From Zeugodacus cucurbitae (lineage: Eukaryota; Arthropoda; Insecta; Diptera; Tephritidae): DNA of 64,000 nucleotides. This document shows positions 1-9,721 of the stretch, one piece after another; position 1 is the first letter of the stretch, and every line of letters begins with the position of its first letter. The stretch lies in contig NC_071667.1 in assembly GCF_028554725.1 (NCBI RefSeq), forward strand, positions 31,081,501 through 31,145,500. The letters are read 5' to 3'. The notes beneath the pieces were generated by a model. That model saw only the letters and a program-made list of their open reading frames with translations, did not search any database and was not told the origin of the DNA. The translations under genes and the position numbers were made by a program.

Positions 1-817
1 CAAACGAAGATGGACGGCAATATCTTTATAAATCGAGCTATCGAATTACTTCAGCAGGGGAGCTTTACGCGTAAAAATGTTGAGGATGAATAATTTGTCA
101 TAGTTTTCGGGGTATGGCTGATATAAGAGATACTTATGCGTGTATGTTGCTTGTTTACTTTGATTATTTTAAATCTGCAGGCTTTTGAAACGACTGCAAC
201 CACTTTAAAACAAATTTTAATTTTATTGGCTATGCACCCTCAATACCAGGAGCGAGCATTTGAAGAAGTCTATTCGTTGTTCCCGGACAGCGGATCTTTC
301 GAAATGAGTTATTCGGACATTCAACAACTTTCGTACGTTAGCATGCTGATTGATGAAACGATGCGTGTCATGGCCACCGTTCCACTAGTCGGAAGACAGC
401 TGAATGCGGACACGAAACTAAGCAACGGCATCGTTCTGCCCAAAGGAATTCAAGTACTAATCGATATATTTAATATGCAACGCAGGGAAGATATTTGGGG
501 GGCGGAAGCTCACCGCTTTAACCCTGAAAATTTCTTGCCGGAAAACATCCGTATTCATATATACCCTTTACGAAAGGCATGCGGAATTGTATTGGTAAGA
601 ACTGCAATGAATTTAAAAGAGTATGAATGGAATTATATTATATTTAGTTTTAGGCTCTAAATATGCTTTATTGTCGCTAATAATTGTCGTGGCCAAACTT
701 GTAAGAAATTTCCGATTCACAACCGACTTTGAATACAACAATTTATATTTCGTCGAAAACATTACAATAAAACTCAAGGAAGCACCGCTGATCAGAATTC
801 ATAAGCGAGATATGTAA
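1..817 (+). pseudogene. Cytochrome P450 pseudogene, 3' part (CYP313-like)
   Basis: Three exons can be aligned with the intact paralogue at 3181-9037: 1-111 (continuing upstream of the window), 181-594 and 654-817. The I-helix segment AFETTATT, the K-helix ETMR and the last exon are recognisable. Two lesions break it. In exon 1-111 the codon for Ser in the intact copy (TCA) is TAA at 91-93. In the middle exon, about position 540, there are 13 fewer bases than in the paralogue (between FLP and the HPYSYIPFTKG region), which shifts the frame just before the haem-binding loop. Splice sites (gtatgg/cag and gtaaga/tag) are kept. The nonsense codon alone would remove the haem cysteine, so no working enzyme is expected. 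The 5' exons lie outside the window. Family assignment is from P450 motifs; CYP313 is my best guess. Confidence 0.85.
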
Positions 818-1245
818 TTCCATTAAATAATTTTAATGCATATGTACAGTTATACAAAAATGTTTACTTAATAATAACCGGAAAAGCGTTACCACCATAT
901 TGTAATTTACAGCTTCACTTCACTACAAAAAACGGCATATTGGAGTAATACCGAACTGATCGGATAAAGTAGGCTTTTTAGAATTAGTTAATACATATAA
1001 TTAAACACACATTTAAAATGGGGAATATTATATGAATATCGATTTTTTTGTAATCTATTGGATACATGCGGGAAAAGTAAATCAGATGGACGAAAAGCAT
1101 CATATTAAAGTTATGCGTGCTAGACCAAGAGCTATTGTTCGGAGCCATGCCAACAAATTCACCCAAAAGTGCTTGCTTTTGCAACATTGTATATTGCTTT
1201 GTTATACCACTTATACCTTCACGGTTAACTTCATTTTGTGGGCGT
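818..1245 (+). repeat. 3' flank of upstream duplication copy
   Basis: This non-coding stretch aligns almost continuously with 9038-9480, downstream of the second P450. The duplicated block therefore includes at least the gene body plus about 430 bp of 3' DNA. Similarity fades after about 1245. Confidence 0.75.
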
Positions 1246-1540
1246 GGCAATACCATATACCTGATATACGACTTTTCAAACTTCCGGTGGACTTTATACC
1301 ATATATATCTAAAGGTTAATTTGTGAGATATTTAAGCCAAATTCAGTGAACGTATACCTAAAATGTAATGTAGCTTGGTGGCGAAAATGGCTTAAAACGG
1401 TCCAGGAATACCCCAGCCCCGATATTAGTATATTGTATGGTAGTATCATATACAGAGGTAGTCAAAATTATTTACACATCGAACGTTTTTTTTACTTTTT
1501 TTTTTTGATTGAAAAGACCTTGCATGTTGATCTATTCTTA

Positions 1541-1758
1541 ATAGCCTTTTCACACAGGAGCTAATTGATCAACTAACTGACCTCTGCTCGATTAAAACGC
1601 TGATTAAGATCGATTTACCATACAAAATAAAAATCTGCATTCATTTTTGATTGAATGCTGCTAATGGGTTATCGAGTAGCCGGCATTGTGAAGGGCAAAA
1701 ACTGGTTTCTCAATCAAAATTTTATTGATCAATTAATTTGGCTGTGTGAAACGGCTAT
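1541..1758. mobile_element. Short MITE with ~32 bp inverted ends and TA target site
   Basis: The left end reads ATAGCCTTTTCACACAG and the right end, reverse-complemented, ATAGCCGTTTCACACAG. The similarity continues inward to TAATTGATCAA. Both ends abut TA (1539-1540 and 1759-1760), as in Tc1/mariner-type insertions. It is 218 bp with no coding capacity, so it is a non-autonomous element. The superfamily is inferred only from the TA duplication. Confidence 0.7.
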
Positions 1759-3135
1759 TAGCGAACGAAGTCAGTTTGGTAGGAAAAGTTGGTCATATGA
1801 CAAAGAAATGGGCAAATGAACTGCACTGTTTGCTTCCCAAATCGAAATATTAATTACAGGATATACAGTGAAACTTCCATAACTCGAACTTTTAAATTGG
1901 CAATAGCGTAATTTTAAAAGAGTCTTTCTATATCGTATGGAGTAGAACAAAAAATATAATATTACATTTATGGATTGCATAAATCATGTAACAAAGGCAT
2001 AGAATACAGACGTCAAGAGCCAAACAATAGGAAACTACAACAAACAAAATTACCAAATACATGATTTAACGTTTCTACCAAAAACTATATAAATATGTAG
2101 CCTCTATATAATAGAAGTTCTTCGAGTAATATTTGTCGAATATCGCACTAGATGCAGAGATAAATGGCGATCAGAGCACAGTGGGCAAAATTTAGATTCG
2201 ATTTGCCGTGATCTCTTAATTTAGTTGTTTCATTTTGATTCATTCTAAAAGTGATCAGGGTAGTTCTCTTGCTCTTGGTCTAGCACGACACAAATCCTTA
2301 CACGGTGAATTAGTGATTAATCATCATTAACTTACGTGAAATGAAACGAAACAAAATATGTAATTGCAACCCTGTGCTTGCTGTCATACTACACATTCAT
2401 TTCGCTGATATTTGATTTTCTGGAATGAAGTGTTGTCGTACTCTCGAATATTTTGCTCTATGTGTACAATTTTTGAATTCCGTGCATAATTAGCCTTCAA
2501 TGTATAAATTGAATATATGTAGCTACAAAGGTATTTACATATGATTTCTGCATAACCGCGAATGTTCGCTTAGCACATTTTCAAAATCGACTCGTTTCGA
2601 CATTAATCGGTAAACTACTTTTCGCCAGGATATTTGCATTTTTGCTTAACTGCATTAACTTTTGTACGAATTGGGTAATATTGTGTCTATATCAAATCGA
2701 ATTCCAAAAGTACGTGGTACAAAATTTTTTAAATTTAAAATATACAGTTTGCGTTAATATTTGTGAAAGATAGCGGTATTTGTAGTTCAAATATAATCGC
2801 ACTCGTCCATAAATTCGATCTATCAGAACCGATCGTAGCTGAGCACATTATGAAATTAAATTAAATGAAATACGATTTGATTTTACATAATCGCACAATG
2901 TTAGCATATATTTTCTAACATTGGACCGACACTGCTTCTGAGCTATAATTACATGGTGTAAACGGACAGGTTTGGAGTTCATATATTAAATGATAGCTAA
3001 TTGTTCATATGAACCATATATTTAAACCGATTAGCTATTATACACATAACTTATGTACATAACATACATGCACAAATAAGTTGAGGTGTTGATAAAAAAT
3101 TTCATTTAGTCTCCGTTCAGCTGGTCAGCAGCTCA
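1759..3135. other. Intergenic, P450 pseudogene to P450 gene
   Basis: AT-rich, no supportable gene. About 1866-1940 (CAGTGAAACTTCC, then ATAACTCGAA) resembles a stretch at 33886-33990 and looks like the relic end of a pogo-like element. The rest probably contains upstream regulatory DNA of the intact P450, but I see no specific site except the TATA box at its end. Confidence 0.5.
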
Positions 3136-3143
3136 TATATAAA
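3136..3143 (+). promoter_or_regulatory. TATA box of the intact P450 gene
   Basis: TATATAAA lies 45 bp before the ATG at 3181. A start near 3163-3167 (CATTAG) would have the usual ~30 bp spacing. Inference from position only. Confidence 0.5.
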
Positions 3144-3180
3144 TTTAACTGTGTAGTTTTGCATTAGTGAAATACATAAA

Positions 3181-6100
3181 ATGTTCTTAGTGAATTTTTT
3201 CTTCAGTTTTTGTATAATTTCCTTATGTATGATCCTATGGTCGCGTAGGAAATACTATAAATTGATATTTAAGTTGCCAGGCCGAATTGGATATCCCATC
3301 CTGGGCAATGCGTTAGAAATCAAACAAAGAGATGGTAATCCTCCCACAATTACATTTTAAATAATATCAAATTATAAATATATTTTTATGTGAACACATA
3401 GATTTGATATGTTGTGCAAATAAATTATATTAAAAACAAGAAAAAACGTGAACTTCGGCTGTACCGAAGCTAATATACCTTCACTGGTGCATTTCTTTTA
3501 GTAACTATGTGTTTAAGCAAATCTAAAGACGTAAGAAAAAGTAAGTAAACAAAAAAGAAAACATTTTACTAATTCTTTTTAGCCGGGTTGTTTGCTAGAA
3601 ACATTAAGGTTATATAGTTAACCGGTCTGAACAACTTTCTTCTTATATTATTACCTTAAGCAGTAATACATGTCAAATTTCGTGAAGATACGACGTCAAA
3701 TGCCAAAATTTTCCTTACAAGCCATTGATTCTGATCGTTCGGTTTGTATGGCAGCTATATGCTATAGTGAACCGATCTGAACAATTTTTACGGAGATAAA
3801 ATTATTTCTATGAGCAATAACTCACACCAAATTTCGTGAAGATATGTAGTAAAATGCGGCAGTTTTCCATACAAGTTCTTGATTCCGATCGTTCACACAA
3901 ATGAGCAGCTTCTTGAAGAGAAAATAACATCTTCAAAATTTCAAAACGATATCTTAAAAACTGAAGGACTAGTTCGTATATATACAGACAGACGGACATG
4001 GCTAAATCGATTCAGTTCAACATACTGATCATTTATATATATACTTTATAGGGCCTCCGACGTTTCCTTTTGGGTGTTACAAACTTCGTGACAAACTTAA
4101 TATACCCTGTTCAGGGTATAATTATTTCTTCAAGTATTGAAGTATTAGTACTAATACACATTTCAGACCCTAAAAAACGAATATCATGATTCGAAAACTA
4201 TAAGTTTTGAAAGTTTTGTTAATTTTATGTGGAATTTGCGATAATTCAGTAATAATCCAATGTCTGAAGAGCAGGCGTCATATTAAACTCTCACAGAATC
4301 ATTGGAATAACTTTAGTAATTTACGAGATATATATTAAACCTATAAACTAAATTTCGAACAAAACCACACTACACAGTGTCTACCAATACTTATTTTTGG
4401 GAGTATTTCCATTGCTTCTGTTTATTGCAAAGATGATAAATTGTGTGAAATACATTGTTAAATATAATTGTGACATTTCTTTAAAATCATTACAAAATTT
4501 GTGATGTATTCTAGAATTGTATTGCAATTATAAATATGTGATTCAAAAGGCTGGATCAGTTGGTCCCTTATGAATACTTATAAGTATAAGTGCATAAAAT
4601 GTAATGAAATCACACGCAACTTTCATTTCAGAAATGTTATATGTATTAAAAGAAAAAGAGGCTGAATATGGAGGTATATTCTTATCTTGGTTTGGTCCGT
4701 TTCCCGTAGTTGTCGTGAGCGACCCTCAAATAACACAGGACATTTTAACATCGCCAAATTGTGTTAACAAGAGTTTTGTGTATAAGGGAGTTGAGGACGC
4801 AACTGGTCCAGGGTTAATCACAATAGCTGGTAATATTGTGAATTATACATATTGACACAGAATATATAAATTTGAATACTTTTATTTACATCCTTGTAAA
4901 CTCAGATCCTGAGTGGAGTTATCATAGGAAGTTATTGAATCCGGCTTTCGCGCATAAGATATTGCTTAATTTCATTCCAATATTTAATAAAGAGGTTGAT
5001 GAGTTAATGCAAGTATTTGAAACTTTAATCGATGTTGATGGCGTGAATTTGGTGACAATACTGGAAGTGTTTACATTGAAAATAGCTGCCCGTAAGTAAT
5101 TTATATTACACTTTTTGATATATGGAAATATTACTGATATTTAGATAAATCCCTTTGAAAACAAGAAAGGAAGGGCTAAGTTTGGTTATAACGTACATTT
5201 TTTGCACAGAGGCACATTATTAAAAGACACTATCATGTGCTATATAAGCTGTCATCGATTGGCTAACTGCTATAGACAAGCCAATCGAACAAACTTTCTA
5301 AATTTTTATACGAACTGGCAGCACTGAAATCGAATTGTCTATACTTGGGCGTACTGAAGTCTTTGACAGTTCGCTAACAAAACAATTTAATTTTCAAAGT
5401 TGGAAAAGATAGAATAATTTTATGTTAAAAACGAAAATGGAAAACAACGAGTATTTTAATTTGGTAAGAAAGTTTTTTAAACATATATAATGTATTGTAT
5501 TTTTACTAATAAATTATTGTGCAGGTTTCTCAGTATTTACAAAATGAAGAGGAGCTTATGATTGGGAGTGCTGGTATACTATCATTTTTAGATGAATTGC
5601 CATTTAGCTCCAGCTCGGAATCTTCCTCAAGCTCTGAGGAATCGGAAAGGGAGGAAACCTCTAAATGCCAAAACTTTTGCGAAGTCATTGATGGCTATGG
5701 TGAGAATGAATTCAAATCGCACGTGAGATTGCGGCGTTCGACCGCGGAATTTTTAATAGGTATGTATTTATGGACGCATATTTTCTTTTTATTGACTTAA
5801 CAAATGTATTTGGGTATTCTTTCTTTCAGAGAAATATACAAATGGCATTGAGCCCAAAACAAATACTAGTGGAAGAGAAATTGTACCACCTAGAAAAAAA
5901 ATTTATATTTATATTTGGTACATCAGTAACACCGTCACTTTTCGGCAGCTTGCTAATTTGTTCGGAGTGTCTTCTTCAACTGCTTGGACTATAGTATCGG
6001 GTGTGCCTAGTTGGGTTATACCGATTTCTCACGAATACGTTCGGTGCCCAAACAATACTGTCGCAATTGCAACAAAAAGAAAGTTTGAGGCAAGATGTGG

Positions 6101-9037
6101 TTTACCAAATGTTACCGGTTGTATAGACTGCACTCATATCCGTATAAAAGCTCCTAGAGAAAATAATGAAAATTATTTCGATAGAAAGCATACATACAGT
6201 ATAGTGCTTCAAGCAGTTGTGGATGCTGATAAAAGATTCGTAGATGTAACTTGTGGTGAACCTGGTTCTCTTCATGACAGCAGAGTTCTTCGTAGATCGC
6301 ATCTTTTTGCACTAGCGCAGACAGATTCAGAGAGACTATTTCCAAATGAGGCTTTCATTTTGGGCGATTCAGCATACCCTGCTACAAATTGGTTGGTACT
6401 AGCTTTTGAAGACTATGGAAACTCGACCGCATCGCAACGAAATTTCAACAAATTGCACTCTTCTACACGTATAGCTGTAGAAAAAAAAAAAAAGAATATT
6501 ACATTTTACTGAACAATCAAATATTTGTTTTGTAGTGAATATAATTGTTAGTGCTTGTGTTCTTCATAACATATGTATAACTCTCGATGATTTAAGTATT
6601 GAAAATGACCAAGATGAAGATTTAGAAAACAGTTTACAAGTGGAGTCCCATGAAGTTCATCAACAAACAAATAGTAGTAGGCGAGATGAATTATTTCAAT
6701 ATTTGCAACACCATAACTTAATATAAATAAAAACATGAAATTTAAACAAAACAACTTCCTTTTATTTCAAATTGGAAGATGTAGTCGGAACGAGAGATGT
6801 AGTATAGTCATGACATGTATCGGGAAGTGATTGGCTGATAATAAGGCCAACAGAGAGCGTATGGCTGTTTCTAGCCAGTACACTATCTCCGAAAGTTTCT
6901 CCCATATCTTCCATATATGGAGCAATACATGGCAATACCGTTTTATACGCCGATTGCAAAGTGCGCATTTTATTCTCCAATGCTATCACTGTTGTTGAAA
7001 AGTTCTAATGAAAAGAATTACATAAAGTTTTTACAAAAATATATATATAAACTTTTAACTTACGGTGAAGCCTTGTGCCAGCATGTCCTCCAACACATGA
7101 GCGTATGCGTTGCGTTTTTTTCTTTGATGGAGAAATTCTTCTCTTCGGGCTAAGTAGCATTTTAGTAGCTCCTTGGTTTCTACCACCGTCCATGTCTTAC
7201 GTTTTCTACAACAAATTTAATTTTATTACAGTTTATTATACAATAAATTCAATACAAAAATACTTACGATTTATCTTCGCCTGCCATTTTTAATTTCAAA
7301 TTTGTAACAATTTTTATTATTTTGATAGTAATTTGTCCTTTGAGCCGTTCACAATAGTAAAATGGTTCTAAAATGTGTAAAACAAAACTTGGTAGCACTC
7401 AGCAAGCGACGATCGAAATTTTAATGAGGTATTCGCATACTCTCCAGTACGATTTCCACTAGATATCTTTGTTGTTGCTTTTACATGTAAAATTTTTGAA
7501 AGACGAGCAGCGCCCAAAGATAGCGAGCAGAGACGTGACCAATCGATGGCAGCTATAGTCGGCCTATGTTATAGTCTGAATCCGACAATTTTTAAATGAG
7601 CGTTGTCACACCTCCAACGTACGGGGTAGATCGCTCTACTTTTGTAGCGTGCGTTTTGAAAAACCCATTATATATTCCGAACGTGAACGAATCTGATTTA
7701 ATTAAAAATTGTGTTGTGTGGCATGTAAGTGTGGTTGTAAACCGTTTTCACCTATTTTCGAAGCAGAACCGCGGTGGAAGTTATTTTAATAAGTACAACA
7801 CATTCTAGAGTTCGTCAATAGGCCGCTCTATAAATTCTATATTTTTCAGAAACTACAATGGGTCAAAGGGGTTCAGCTCTTAATGAAACGTTATTGCAAT
7901 CTTTTTCATAGTAAGTTTAAACCAAAACTCATGAAAATATATTAAGTGCTTACAAATTTATTATTTATATTGATTTGACATTTACAGCGTTCTAGAGACC
8001 GTTAGCGAAATGAGTATCCTGTCATGGTTAGACATGAAGGCGCTGGTTTGGATTTTAGGCGATTATGAGCGATATAAAAGGTCCAAAATGGCTATTCGTA
8101 AATACATAGGAAATGTAAGTCAATCAATTTGAAAATTTTCAAATGTATATTTATATTGTGCTTTAATTTAGCTAATAACGGAACGCACTAAGGTTACGCC
8201 AAACCAATCGAAGTTGGACGGCAATATCTTTATAAACCGAGCTATCGAATTACTTCAGCAAGGGAGTTTTACGCGTAAAAATGTTGAGGATGAATCATTT
8301 GTCATAGTTTTCGGGGTATGGCTGATTTAAGAGATACTTATGGATGTATGTTGCTTGCTTACTTTGATTACTTTGAATCTGCAGGCTTTTGAAACGACGG
8401 CAACCACTTTAAAACAAATTTTAATTTTATTGGCTATGCACCCTCAATATCAGGAGCGAGCATTCGAAGAAGTCTCTTCGTTGTTCCCGGAAAGCGGATC
8501 TTTCGAAATGAGTTATTCGGATATTCAACAACTTTCGTACGTTAGCATGCTGATTGATGAAACGATGCGTGTCATGGCCACCATTCCACTAGTCGGAAGA
8601 CAGCTGATAGCGGACATGAAACTAAGCAATGGCATCGTTCTGCCCAAGGGAATTCAAGTACTAATCGATATATTTAATATGCAACGCAGGGAAGATATTT
8701 GGGGGGCGGAAGCTCACCGCTTTAATCCTGAAAATTTCTTGCCATCGAATATAGAGGGAAAGCATCCGTATTCATATATACCCTTTACGAAAGGCATGCG
8801 GAATTGTATAGGTAGGAACTGCAATGAATTTAAAAGAGTGGAAATGAATGGAATTATATTAGATTTATTTTAGGCTCTAAATATGCTTTATTGTCGCTAA
8901 AAATTGCCGTGGCCAAACTTGTCAGAAATTTCCGATTCACAACCGACTTTGAATACAACAATTTACATTTCGTCGAAAACATTGCAATAAAACTCAAGGA
9001 AGAGCCGCTGATCAGAATTCATAAGCGAGAGATGTAA
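3181..9037 (+). CDS. Cytochrome P450 monooxygenase (CYP313-like), 8 exons
   Basis: Exons: 3181-3334, 4632-4829, 4906-5091, 7850-7910, 7988-8114, 8172-8315, 8385-8811, 8874-9037. All junctions are GT/AG, the phases match, and the sum is 1458 coding bases (486 residues, normal for a microsomal insect P450). Visible in order: a hydrophobic N-terminal anchor; the KLPGRIGYPILGN hinge; C-helix WSYHRK (W about residue 121); I-helix AFETTATT (about 291); K-helix ETMR (349-352); HRFNPENF; and the haem loop FTKGMRNCIG with the cysteine ligand at about 431. Expected role: NADPH-dependent oxidation of lipophilic substrates on the ER; the substrate cannot be read. Introns 1 and 3 are swollen by a dispersed repeat and a Harbinger transposon, but splice sites survive. 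The dead paralogue is at 1-817. The CYP4/CYP313-type assignment is from overall resemblance and is less certain than the P450 call. Confidence 0.9.
3434..4120 (+). repeat. Dispersed repeat in P450 intron 1
   Basis: Begins with AACAAGAAAAAACGTGAAC, followed by an imperfect hairpin (CTTCGGCTGTACCGAAG). It contains phrases typical of a repeat widespread in fly introns (GGCAGCTATATGCTATAG, ACAGACAGACGGACATGGC) and ends with TATACCCTGTTCAGGGTATA, a near-palindrome. No ORF. Different from the 15013-16180 family, though similarly built. It lies wholly inside intron 1. Confidence 0.7.
4121..4631. other. Rest of P450 intron 1
   Basis: AT-rich intronic DNA with no recognised element. It ends at the acceptor TTTCATTTCAG before exon 2. 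Confidence 0.6.
5157..5215 (+). repeat. Fragment of the tephritid ~1.2 kb repeat
   Basis: AAACAAGAAAGGAAGGGCTA and the following bases match the start of the repeat copy at 15013. Only about 60 bp are present, just upstream of the Harbinger element in P450 intron 3. Confidence 0.6.
5422..6726 (+). pseudogene. Harbinger transposase (HARBI1-like DDE nuclease), internally deleted
   Basis: Exons by splice sites: 5422-5463, 5525-5759, 5830-6512, and a detached last exon beginning about 6535. The N-terminal part has a serine-rich acidic tract (about residues 40-60), then a helix region ending TFRQLANLFGVS. The catalytic core shows GCIDCTHI (first Asp), GDSAYP (second Asp) and RIAVE (glutamate). 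Immediately after that Glu the coding sequence runs into an A-tract (6480-6493) and stops, while the C-terminal IIVSACVLHNIC motif appears only after a splice acceptor near 6534. The segment of roughly 30-40 residues that family members have between them is missing. So the triad is visible but the protein is probably non-functional unless an unusual splice restores it. Confidence 0.8.
6762..7287 (-). CDS. Harbinger Myb/SANT-like DNA-binding protein
   Basis: Three exons on the minus strand: 7268-7287, 7064-7205, 6762-7004, all with GT/AG junctions and matching phase, giving 134 residues without a stop. Exon 2 starts a trihelix/SANT-like segment (RKTWTVVETKELLKCYLARR), followed by a basic helix. 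Exon 3 has a helical piece (VIALENKMRTLQSAYKTV) and a polar tail. In PIF/Harbinger elements a protein of this sort partners the nuclease for nuclear import and end binding; that role is known for the family and inferred here. It looks intact, unlike the transposase next to it. Confidence 0.75.
7555..7745 (+). repeat. Dispersed-repeat fragment beside Harbinger
   Basis: The GCAGCTATAG.../TATGTTATAGTCTGAA stretch resembles the 3434-4120 repeat around 3748-3785, and TGTGGTTGTAAACCG resembles the 1.2 kb repeat. Probably pre-existing repeat DNA around the insertion. Confidence 0.4.
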
Positions 9038-9485
9038 TTCCTTTAAATGCATATGTTCAGTTATACATACATACATGTTTACTTAATAATAACTGGACAA
9101 GCGTTACCACCATATTGTAATTTACGGCTTCACTTCACTACAAAAAACGGCATATTGGAGTAAAACCGAACTGATCGGATAAAGTAGGCTTTTTAGAATT
9201 AGTTAATACATATAAATAAATGCACATTTAAAAAGGGTAATATTATATGAATATTGATTTTTTTTTGTTATTTATAAGCTACATGGGGGAAAAGCAAATC
9301 AGGTGGACGAATTTCATTATATTAGGGGTATGCGTGCTAGACCAAAGGCTATTGTACGGAGGCATGCCCACTTTCCCAGCAAATTCAACCAAAAGTGCTT
9401 GCCTTTGTAACATAGTTTATTGGGTTGTTATAGCACTTATACCTTCACGGTTAACTGCATTTCGTGGGCGTGTCAACAAGTTTTC
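9038..9485 (+). repeat. 3' flank of downstream duplication copy
   Basis: Aligns with 818-1245, the DNA downstream of the P450 pseudogene, including the phrases ACCAAAGGCTATTG and ACTTATACCTTCACGG. Marks the 3' reach of the tandem duplication. Confidence 0.75.
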
Positions 9486-9721
9486 ATTAGGGTTTTATAA
9501 AAAAAATTTATTATTTATTTAGGACACTAATTGTATAATGTAAACGTGAAATAAATGCACTAAATTTTTATGGGATATGTTAACAACCATTTGTACAATA
9601 AATGTTCTTAATCGACTACATAGTAAAATTAATATGCATACATATAGCGTAGTATTGGATAACACATTCACAAGCTGATCATATAAAATTATATAGATAT
9701 TAATAATTAAAAACAACACAA

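Larger units (their letters stand above)
5247..7554. mobile_element. PIF/Harbinger DNA transposon in P450 intron 3
   Basis: Two divergent genes typical of PIF/Harbinger lie back to back: a DDE nuclease (plus strand) and a Myb/SANT-like protein (minus strand). Imperfect inverted ends AGCTGTCATCGATTGG (5247-5262) and the complement at 7539-7554 (15 of 16 match) are flanked on both sides by ATA, a candidate 3 bp target duplication as expected for the superfamily. The exact ends are uncertain because fragments of dispersed repeats adjoin. It sits in the 2.76 kb intron between P450 exons 3 and 4. Confidence 0.75.

Noticed and set aside
7596..7808. 70-codon frame as a missing P450 exon
   Set aside because: Repeat-like; the true exon is 7850-7910, which fits phase and the family sequence QTTMG.
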